Of a DNA stretch of 36,341 bases, positions 31,446 to 36,341 are shown one piece after another. Source of the DNA: a virus. The notes below the pieces were generated by a model that was not told where the DNA came from, did no database searches, and worked only from the letters and a program-made list of their open reading frames with translations. Each line of letters opens with the position of its first letter. Positions within the stretch are counted from its first letter, which is position 1. The stretch covers positions 1 to 36,341 of IMG/VR virus record IMGVR_UViG_3300030104_003674, one strand, 5' to 3'. The position numbers and the translations under genes were made by a program.

Positions 31446-31490
31446 TGGCGACCCCGAGAGGATTCGAACCTCTAACCTGCCCCTTAGGAG
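31446..31490 (-). other. attP core: 3' part of tRNA-Arg(CCU), anticodon loop to CCA
   Basis: On the minus strand the 45 bases read as tRNA positions 32-76. They give the anticodon loop CTCCTAA (anticodon CCT), the 3' anticodon stem GGGGC, variable bases AGGTT, the T stem AGAGG with loop TTCGAAT and its partner CCTCT, the acceptor strand CGGGGTC, G73 and an encoded CCA. The 5' half is missing: the adjoining base run does not pair with GGGGC. Integration by recombination in this core would rebuild the host tRNA gene. Confidence 0.85.
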
Positions 31491-31597
31491 AAAGCAAGTT
31501 TTTAAAGGGTAAAAAGTAAGGGTCAAAACAAAAACCTCACAATATCAATTAGTTAAGCCAAGGCACATACGTGTTTTGGTATTTTTTTAAACAGAGG

Positions 31598-31672
31598 TAT
31601 TCATAAATGAAAGCATTTACAGGAACATTTTTAGGAACAAGCTTGACTTAATGATGCCTCTATGAATAAAAG
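31598..31672 (+). promoter_or_regulatory. Operator-like palindrome and possible promoter of the integrase operon
   Basis: TATTCATAAATGAAA at 31598-31612 matches the 6099-6114 palindrome at 15 of 16 bases apart from its right edge. A second half-site TATGAAT lies at 31661-31667. TTGACT (31643-31648) with TAAAAG after an 18-base spacer is a weak promoter upstream of the gene at 31689. The repressor could thus control the integrase operon. Confidence 0.45.
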
Positions 31673-31688
31673 TGAATAGGAAAGTCAC

Positions 31689-31967
31689 ATGGAAAACGAT
31701 AATAAAGAAGCAGTAAAAATAACAGAAATTGGTGCAGATAGCTTTTCGCAGCTTACAGAAATTAGACGCGTGTTTAACGACGTAGCTCAGTTCGAAGCGC
31801 TATTTGGTAAAGAACGGTATGACATGATACAAGAGGCTTTTATCAAAATCATGGTGCCGTTTGAAACAGAAGTCATAGAGGGAATTTACGATGCCATTGA
31901 TATTGAAGTTGGACAACCTGAGATTGATCGACGATCCTGCACGCGGAATGCTGGTTCGGTTTGTTGA
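31689..31967 (+). CDS. Small protein preceding the integrase, possible excisionase
   Basis: 92 residues, with AGGAAAG just upstream of the ATG. It is acidic and helical (MENDNKEAVKITEIGADSFS; YDMIQEAFIKIMVPFETEVI). Its last 25 codons overlap the integrase start in another frame. Such genes next to integrases can be excisionases, but Xis proteins are normally basic, so this is a loose suggestion. The operator-like palindrome lies 80 bases upstream. Confidence 0.5.
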   Translation: MENDNKEAVKITEIGADSFSQLTEIRRVFNDVAQFEALFGKERYDMIQEAFIKIMVPFETEVIEGIYDAIDIEVGQPEIDRRSCTRNAGSVC

Positions 31968-33018
31968 TCCGAAATCAGGTAAGGAAGTAAAAAGAAAAGT
32001 ACCACAAGGGCGCGACCCTGTGGAATATGCCAAGTCTCAGCACGAATTGTTGGGGCTAGGCTACTCACCCGTAAAACAATCCGGTATGAAGCTTAAAGAA
32101 AATGTTGAGAAATATTATGCTGAACTTGATCGGCATGTTGAAAACTTTGTAAGTGGCAAAAATACAGCAGATAGTAAAATTAGACCTAAACGCCGAAAAA
32201 ATGTTTTAGCGCATATTAAACTACATATTTTACCAGAATTGGGTGAGGTTCCCATCGATGAGATAAAGGCTGTCCACGCTAACAGACTTCAGCATAAACT
32301 TAAGAAGGATCTAAAAGGTCAAAGTATAAAGCCAGTCATACAGACACTAAGCAGAATGTTGCGCTTTTTTTATCACACAGGTTTAATTTCAAGCGTGCCA
32401 TTTCATGCAGAAGATATTGAGCGGCTACCAAACCAACCCATTAATAAAGCACATGTGCCAAGCAAAGCTGATGTTGAAGCTGTGCTAAATTGTTTCGACG
32501 AACTTTGGATGGAAGTGATGGTGCGCTTGGGTGCTGAAACTGGGATGCGAATTAGTGAAATATTAGCCTTGACTTGGGGCGACTTAGGCAGGCATGTAAT
32601 TGCGATTACAAGCTCTACTGTCGATAAGAAAATTAATCCAACCAAGTCACTTACGTCCAACAGAGAAATAAAACTAAGCGCAAAATTGATATCGCAACTT
32701 GCTGAATTAAAGTTAGGCAGAAACCAAACAAAAAAGAAAGACTTTTTATTTACAAATGAGAATGGCCTATTGTTTACATCAAGTGATGCTATAAAGCGCG
32801 TTTTAAAGCCTGCCATTTGTCGCGCTAATGTCAAGGAATTTGGCTGGCGTGGGTTGCGCTCGTTTTACATCAATGAACTGATGGATCAAAACATCATGCT
32901 GAACCATGTGCAAAAACTCGCTGGGCATGAGTTAGGTTCAAATGTCACCGAAAAGCATTACCGCCGAGTAAAGCAACAAGACGTACTAAAAGATGAGTAT
33001 GTGATTAGCCTAGGCTAA
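31891..33018 (+). CDS. int: Tyrosine-type integrase
   Basis: 375 residues; AGAGGGA lies seven bases before the ATG. Residues 60-160 form the arm/core-binding region (HIKLHILPELGEVPIDEIKA). The catalytic domain has R220 (ETGMRISE), K252 (PTKSLTSNREIK), R323 (WRGLRSFY), H346 (LAGHELGS) and nucleophile Y357 (KHYRRV). The position usually filled by histidine in HxxR is arginine (R320), a noticeable change. It would recombine attP in the tRNA-Arg fragment, 400 bases upstream, with the matching host gene. Convergent with the repressor gene. Confidence 0.88.
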   Translation: MPLILKLDNLRLIDDPARGMLVRFVDPKSGKEVKRKVPQGRDPVEYAKSQHELLGLGYSPVKQSGMKLKENVEKYYAELDRHVENFVSGKNTADSKIRPKRRKNVLAHIKLHILPELGEVPIDEIKAVHANRLQHKLKKDLKGQSIKPVIQTLSRMLRFFYHTGLISSVPFHAEDIERLPNQPINKAHVPSKADVEAVLNCFDELWMEVMVRLGAETGMRISEILALTWGDLGRHVIAITSSTVDKKINPTKSLTSNREIKLSAKLISQLAELKLGRNQTKKKDFLFTNENGLLFTSSDAIKRVLKPAICRANVKEFGWRGLRSFYINELMDQNIMLNHVQKLAGHELGSNVTEKHYRRVKQQDVLKDEYVISLG

Positions 33019-33037
33019 AAGGGGTGCTTAACCCCTT
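33017..33037 (-). terminator. Terminator between convergent integrase and repressor genes
   Basis: AAGGGGT (33019-33025) pairs with ACCCCTT (33031-33037) around a 5-base loop. On the minus strand the hairpin is followed by TTTT, so it should end repressor transcription just at its stop codon. On the plus strand it lacks a T-run. The preceding palindrome AGCCTAGGCT spans the integrase stop. Confidence 0.5.
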
Positions 33038-33681
33038 CGCCTTTGGCTGCCAACGATGACGTGAACTTCGTAAAGCTCACTTAAACTGAAGTTTATCGTT
33101 TTGTTGGACTTTAGGTCTTTCACAGAGATTTGCATTTCGCCCACCTCTACGATTTCTCTAATAATGCCGACAAGTCGTCCTTCTAGCTGAAACAAGAGTA
33201 TTGCGTCATCGCCCTTCATTGGTGTTAAATTTGGGTCAACATACAGGATGTCACCAGAATTATATCTTGGCTCCATTGATGCGCTGTACGTTGTGACGGC
33301 GTAAGCTTTGTCGGAGTATTCCAAAAAACTAGGCTTCCTGATCTGCGCTTGCGCTGCTTCTGATCTTATGACGACCCCATCCCCCGTTGGAAAGTCTTTG
33401 TTCATTTGTTGTGCCTCTGTATAGTGAGGGATAAAAATAGCAACGCCTGGTGAATTGAAAGACTGAAAAGCAGGTTTTATTTTTTCGTCTAACTCATCTG
33501 TAATGTCTTCAACACTACAGTTTAAAGCTTCCGCGATACGTATAAGCTTATCGTGCGATGGCTTTGCTATTTCTCCCTTTTCATATTTGCTGATTTGACT
33601 TTGACTTACACCAGAGCGTTTGGCTAATTCTGGTTGGCTAACTCTAAATTTTGTTCGTATGTCATATATTTTAGTGTACAT
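33028..33681 (-). CDS. cI: CI-type repressor, HTH plus S24-like domain
   Basis: 217 residues. Residues 6-60 form an HTH_3 domain (QPELAKRSGVSQSQISKYEK). Residues 125-210 form the S24/LexA-like dimerisation domain, with Ser135 in SASMEPRYNSGDILYVDP. The partner lysine normally found near residue 174 is not present (VGIIREIV has isoleucine there), and there is no Ala-Gly cleavage site in the linker (QAQIRK). Self-cleavage may therefore be lost. It lies divergent from the cro-like gene. AAAGGGA precedes the ATG. Confidence 0.82.
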   Translation of the reverse strand: MYTKIYDIRTKFRVSQPELAKRSGVSQSQISKYEKGEIAKPSHDKLIRIAEALNCSVEDITDELDEKIKPAFQSFNSPGVAIFIPHYTEAQQMNKDFPTGDGVVIRSEAAQAQIRKPSFLEYSDKAYAVTTYSASMEPRYNSGDILYVDPNLTPMKGDDAILLFQLEGRLVGIIREIVEVGEMQISVKDLKSNKTINFSLSELYEVHVIVGSQRRRG

Positions 33682-33992
33682 TTTATTTTTCCCTTTATCG
33701 CGAGTTTAATAAATGGGTCAGCGAATCGACCCAGTAGAACAAAGACTTTTGTAACATCATACCTTGCCTTTAAAAATTTACGTAATATTTTATGCAATTC
33801 AATTATTAAGAGTAAATTTGGTGGCGCGGTTTGCCTAAACCCAAGTCCTCCGACTACTCTTCTGTTATTTTTCCCTTGCAATTTTCTTGCACGCTTTATC
33901 ACGCTTTTCTTTCTGTTCACATTAATTAAAAATGCGTTAAGATCAAAACCCCAGCTTATTTCTGGAAATTTATCTGTTGTGCGCGTTAACAT
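33624..33992 (-). CDS. Basic protein upstream of the repressor on the same strand
   Basis: 122 residues. It has the strongest ribosome site of the region (AAAGGAGG, seven bases before ATG) and follows the CI-side promoter, yet it overlaps the repressor start by 58 bases in another frame. It is rich in basic residues (KKSVIKRARKLQGKNNRRVV) and has a short hydrophobic segment near residue 60. It may be a leader gene of the repressor operon or a small immunity gene. It is not recognised, and the amino acid makeup is unusual, so the coding call is uncertain. Confidence 0.45.
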   Translation of the reverse strand: MLTRTTDKFPEISWGFDLNAFLINVNRKKSVIKRARKLQGKNNRRVVGGLGFRQTAPPNLLLIIELHKILRKFLKARYDVTKVFVLLGRFADPFIKLAIKGKIKCTLKYMTYEQNLELANQN

Positions 33993-34032
33993 CTTTACCT
34001 CCTTTTGTCTAAATTACTTGAATAGTTTACCT

Positions 34033-34061
34033 TACATAAATTCATATATGAATATTGTCAA
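34033..34061 (-). promoter_or_regulatory. Repressor-side promoter with a perfect palindromic operator
   Basis: On the minus strand TTGACA (34056-34061) and TATGTA (34033-34038) lie 17 bases apart. The perfect 14-base palindrome ATTCATATATGAAT fills the spacer (34040-34053), the same layout as the minus-strand operon promoter near 6100. TAGTTTAC occurs on either side at 34023-34030 and 34063-34070 as a direct repeat. The promoter would make the repressor message and be under self-control. Confidence 0.6.
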
Positions 34062-34110
34062 GTAGTTTACGCTAGGTCAGTTAATTCCGATTAAAATATT
34101 CTTTTTACGG

Positions 34111-34141
34111 TTGACCTGATTAATATATTCATATATGGAAT
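34111..34141 (+). promoter_or_regulatory. Cro-side promoter and operator
   Basis: TTGACC (34111-34116) is a good -35. The region 34126-34141, TATTCATATATGGAAT, is an imperfect operator palindrome that overlaps the -10 (TATATG, 15-base spacer, or TATGGA, 17). It lies 31 bases before the cro-like gene. Two operators, one on each side of the divergent genes, fit a bistable switch. Confidence 0.5.
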
Positions 34142-34171
34142 TGGAAAACAATAAAAAAGAGCAGTAAAGTA

Positions 34172-34405
34172 ATGCAATTATTCGAGTATCTAGTAGATCA
34201 CGACATTTACCAAAAAACCTTTGCAGAGAAAATAGGCGTTAGCCAGCCAACTCTTTCGCGTTATCTAGTCGGGGAAACTATTCCCAGTGTGGTAACAGCG
34301 ATTAAGATTGAACAAGTCACTGGTGGAGCTGTAAAGCCTAAGGATTGGTTAACCGTCGTGGAAGATTTCGATAATTGGGACGCAGGCGCGGTGATTGATG
34401 GTTAA
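34172..34405 (+). CDS. Cro-like DNA-binding protein
   Basis: 77 residues. Residues 12-45 form a helix-turn-helix (YQKTFAEKIGVSQPTLSRYL) of the YdaS/Cro class. The acidic C-terminus (TVVEDFDNWDAGAVIDG) is short. It is the first gene of the rightward early operon, opposite the repressor, and overlaps the resolvase-like gene. It probably turns down repressor and early genes. Confidence 0.8.
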   Translation: MQLFEYLVDHDIYQKTFAEKIGVSQPTLSRYLVGETIPSVVTAIKIEQVTGGAVKPKDWLTVVEDFDNWDAGAVIDG

Positions 34406-34811
34406 TGGTAGAAACAAAGGTTCATCATACGAGCGTGAAATAGCGCATGACCTGTTCGACCAGTTGGGTATGAACTTTAAGCGCGACCTTGATCAATACA
34501 GAGCAGCGGACCACGGTGATCTTATATGTGATGACCCAGACTTTCCATTTGTAATAGAGTGCAAGCGCTATGCGAGTGGTTGTATGGTGCGTCCAGCCTG
34601 GGTTGAGCAAGCCCAGAAAGCGGCCAAAGCCGTCAGCAAATTTCCAGCAGTAATTTACAGATATGACCGAAAGACCACAAGAGTGAGCCTTCCCTACTCG
34701 GCTCTTGCTGAGGCGTTCGGTGGTCAGTGCGACGAAGCCGAAGAGGCGGATATTACCTTCCAAGGGTTCTGCTTTGTCGCACGAGAAATCATGGCAGGGA
34801 GACAAACATGA
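34398..34811 (+). CDS. Holliday-junction resolvase-like PD-(D/E)XK nuclease
   Basis: 137 residues from the ATG that overlaps the cro-like gene's end. Opening KGSSYEREIAHDLFDQLGMN (Glu12/Glu14), then D41 (HGDLICDDPDFPF) and E54-x-K56 (VIECKRY) give the full Hjc/Hjr-like active site. The protein would cut branched DNA made during recombination-driven replication, next to the exonuclease and SSB. The function assignment is by fold pattern. Confidence 0.75.
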   Translation: MVNGRNKGSSYEREIAHDLFDQLGMNFKRDLDQYRAADHGDLICDDPDFPFVIECKRYASGCMVRPAWVEQAQKAAKAVSKFPAVIYRYDRKTTRVSLPYSALAEAFGGQCDEAEEADITFQGFCFVAREIMAGRQT

Positions 34812-34981
34812 GTGAAAAACAGCAACCAGAGATTTACGTGATGGCGATCCGTCGTAAAGCGGAAATCTTAAAACTAGACGCAGAGAGAGCGCCAAGACGC
34901 GCAACAATGGGCCAACGCGCGGAAGAAATTATCGCGCTGTGTGATTTGCTCGAAGGCAAAATACAGGAAATAGTAAGATGA
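34808..34981 (+). CDS. 57-residue early protein
   Basis: Starts at an ATGA overlap: MSEKQQPEIYVMAIRRKAEI followed by a helix ending IIALCDLLEGKIQEIVR. Charged and helical; may be an accessory of the recombination genes. The longer frame would lie inside the upstream gene. No family recognised. Confidence 0.6.
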   Translation: MSEKQQPEIYVMAIRRKAEILKLDAERAPRRATMGQRAEEIIALCDLLEGKIQEIVR

Positions 34982-35766
34982 CAATTAAACCAGGGTTACA
35001 CCTCGATATAACAAATGAAGACTATCATGCAGCGGAAGGTATATCTTCTAGCTTTTTAAAGAAATGGGCGACATCAACGCCAGCTCACGCAACAGCAGAG
35101 AAAGAGTTGGGTGACAGCCCAGCATTGCAGATCGGCACGGCAGTACACGCAATGGTGCTTGAGCCAGAGAAAGACCTAGTATTAGAAGGGCCAGACAATA
35201 GGCGCGGTAAGGTTTGGACTGAGTTTAAAGAGCAAGCCGCATTCTTAGGTAAAACACCGTTGACATCTGGCGACTTTGCACGCTGCAAGGCGATGGCAGA
35301 TGCGCTGATGTCCAACACAGAGTGCGCCAGTTTGCTGACAGACAAGGATCGCATTTGTGAAGCGAGCGTGTTTAGCAAGGATAAAAAAACAAAGCAAATC
35401 ATAAAGGCGCGGCCTGACCTGTACATCCAGAAGAAAAAGATCGTGGTGGATGTCAAGACGTGCCAGGACGCATCGCCTTCAGGCTTCCCAAAACAGCTCC
35501 ACAATCTCAATTATTTTATTCAAGCAGCGTTTTACAAGAAAGTTTTGGAGATTGAAAAATTGCCCGTTGAGAAGTTTGTATTTCTCTGCGTTGAAAAGGA
35601 GCCGCCCTATGCGTGCCTACCCCATATTTTAGACAAGGAATACATGGAAATTGGTATGAGTAGAGTGGAACATACTTTGGAAGAAATTATGCATTGTAGG
35701 GCGACAAAGATATATCCGACAGGATGGCCAAAGGTCAACATAATAAGCCCACCAAACTGGGATTGA
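34978..35766 (+). CDS. RecE/YqaJ-like PD-(D/E)XK exonuclease
   Basis: 262 residues. The typical family features are IGTAVHAMVLEPEKD (His57), E128 (CEASVF), D147 (KARPDLYIQ), D158-x-K160 (IVVDVKT) and the helix motif QAAFY (Q182, Y186). These match the DUF3799/RecE C-terminal exonuclease family. It would resect double-stranded ends to give 3' single strands for SSB-assisted annealing. The C-terminal segment GWPKVNIISPPNWD is conserved with the fragment at the window start. It directly precedes the second SSB copy. Confidence 0.85.
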   Translation: MTIKPGLHLDITNEDYHAAEGISSSFLKKWATSTPAHATAEKELGDSPALQIGTAVHAMVLEPEKDLVLEGPDNRRGKVWTEFKEQAAFLGKTPLTSGDFARCKAMADALMSNTECASLLTDKDRICEASVFSKDKKTKQIIKARPDLYIQKKKIVVDVKTCQDASPSGFPKQLHNLNYFIQAAFYKKVLEIEKLPVEKFVFLCVEKEPPYACLPHILDKEYMEIGMSRVEHTLEEIMHCRATKIYPTGWPKVNIISPPNWD

Positions 35767-35801
35767 GACAAGTAATTATCAACAAAAAAAGGAGAAAGAT
35801 A

Positions 35802-36341
35802 ATGCAACATAAATTGATGAATGTAGAAGCACTGTGGCCTAAAATCGACAGACCATATGTTTTTAACTCTAAAATAGGAGAAAGGGGCGGTAGTGAGCCG
35901 ACTGATCCTACTGATAAGAGTGGAAGCTATGAACTTCACTGTGTCCTAACAGAAAAACAGGCCAAAGAACTCGCCGAAGCGATGAAGGAAGAGTTTAAAA
36001 ACAAGAAACAAAAAGGTTGGGAAGCATGGACGCCAAAAGCGTTAGGCGATATCAGCAACTTTAAAGAAGATGACGGCGTTTGGCGTGTAAAAACAGTGCA
36101 TAAGACCTATGGCGACCCACGCAGCAAACCATCACAATACATGCTCGACGGTACGAAATGCCCAGATGATTTTCAGCTCACCACAGGGTCAAAAATCCAT
36201 GTGATGCTTCAACTGGCGCCGTGGAGTGTATCTGGAAAATCGGGCGTCACACTTCGTCCAAAAGCGGTCAAAGTTGTTGAGTTGCGAGAGCGGTTAGACG
36301 GCGGTGATCCATTTGCTGATCAAAGTGTAAAGGCAGAGGTG
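35802..36341 (+). CDS. SSB, second divergent copy (partial, cut by window end)
   Basis: 180 codons, open at the window end. It begins MQHKLMNVEALWPKIDRPY, with the same AAAAAAAGGAGAAAGATA leader as the copy at position 80. The N-terminus differs (VFNSKIGERGGSEPTDPTDK in place of KWSTEQNRSVPTEATDP) and it is five residues longer over the shared part. From 36270 it is identical to 533-604. Joining the ends there would give an intact SSB with this N-terminus and the first copy's C-terminus. Confidence 0.75.
   Translation, partial: MQHKLMNVEALWPKIDRPYVFNSKIGERGGSEPTDPTDKSGSYELHCVLTEKQAKELAEAMKEEFKNKKQKGWEAWTPKALGDISNFKEDDGVWRVKTVHKTYGDPRSKPSQYMLDGTKCPDDFQLTTGSKIHVMLQLAPWSVSGKSGVTLRPKAVKVVELRERLDGGDPFADQSVKAEV
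36270..36341 (+). repeat. 72-bp exact repeat, right copy
   Basis: Identical to bases 533-604. It ends exactly at the last base of the window, which favours an assembly or circular-junction origin. The left neighbour base differs, and earlier homologous sequence has many differences. Confidence 0.85.

Larger units (their letters stand above)
31346..31688 (+). other. attP region with repeated arm-type sites
   Basis: 343 bases without a gene. Left of the core: AATTGTTCCT at 31334-31343, AGGAAC at 31360-31365 and AATTGTTCCTGG at 31374-31385. Right of the core: AGGAACA at 31621-31627 and again at 31633-31639, in the opposite sense and 12 bp apart. Repeats flanking a core in opposite orientation are what arm-type integrase sites look like. 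A TTGACA at 31390-31395 with TAACGT after 17 bases may be a promoter. ATCTCAC (31400-31406) faces GTGAGAT (31433-31439). Nothing suggests a further protein gene. Confidence 0.65.

Noticed and set aside
31446-31490. Complete tRNA gene
   Set aside because: Only positions 32-76 are present. The bases that should give the 5' anticodon stem, D arm and 5' acceptor do not pair, so it is an attachment core and not a functional tRNA.
33634-34065. 143-codon plus-strand frame opposite the repressor-side gene
   Set aside because: It runs through the operator palindrome and against the minus-strand gene that has a near-perfect ribosome site. Its hydrophobic composition is what AT-rich antisense gives.

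Overview
The window is nearly a whole genome of a temperate, short-tailed (podovirus-type) dsDNA phage with about 42% GC (estimated by eye). It carries a complete virion module, a lysis module, a tyrosine integrase, a divergent CI/Cro-type switch and a small replication/recombination module. The host is inferred, with low-to-moderate confidence, to be a marine alphaproteobacterium. The reasons are the style of the SU10-type capsid gene, the P22-like portal, DUF6127/DUF6378/DUF6447-like small genes, and exported genes of a kind I associate with marine phages. The best host clue is an attP core at 31446-31490. It is the 3' part of a tRNA-Arg(CCU) gene, from the anticodon loop to the encoded CCA. 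Only a fragment is present and phage genes flank it on both sides, so the window reads as a free (non-integrated) phage genome.

Layout. (1) 1-3947, plus strand: tail of an exonuclease gene, T7 gp2.5-like ssDNA-binding protein (SSB), primase-helicase, a cluster of GGGAC repeats that looks like an origin, and small early genes. (2) 3995-6063, minus strand: seven tightly coupled small genes of unknown function, including a 34-residue membrane peptide and a protein of about four helix-turn-helix-like repeats. The promoter carries a repressor-like palindrome between its -35 and -10. (3) 6193-21938, plus strand: small and large terminase, portal, scaffold, capsid, adaptor, decoration protein, tail hub and internal/ejection proteins. 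A strong sigma70-like promoter lies at 6721-6749. (4) 21938-25423: a 1161-residue tail fibre of beta repeats ending in a self-cleaving S74 chaperone domain. (5) 25428-29451: small genes, then an unusual run of exported or membrane-anchored proteins. (6) 29461-30771: membrane/holin candidates, a 30-residue cysteine-repeat peptide and a GH108 muramidase. (7) 30768-34405: PD-(D/E)XK protein, attP, integrase, and the CI/Cro switch. (8) 34398-36341: Holliday-junction resolvase-like protein, RecE-like exonuclease and a second, divergent SSB copy cut by the window end.

The last 72 bases (36270-36341) are identical to 533-604, yet the sequence just upstream of each copy has diverged. Either the contig is a circular genome whose ends come from two allelic versions of the exonuclease/SSB junction, or there is a real tandem duplication of that cassette.

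How it works together. Replication would use the phage primase-helicase with host polymerase, supported by RecE-like exonuclease and SSB recombination. A palindrome of the form TATTCATwwATGAATA occurs at four intergenic sites: the CI and Cro sides of the switch, upstream of the integrase operon, and the minus-strand operon promoter. This suggests one repressor silences the whole lytic and excision programme. The most interesting unexplained parts are the exported-protein cassette (26213-29451), the CxC-repeat mini-protein, the minus-strand small-gene operon, the GGGAC origin-like cluster and the AATTGTTCCTGG repeats shared by attP and the terminase region.
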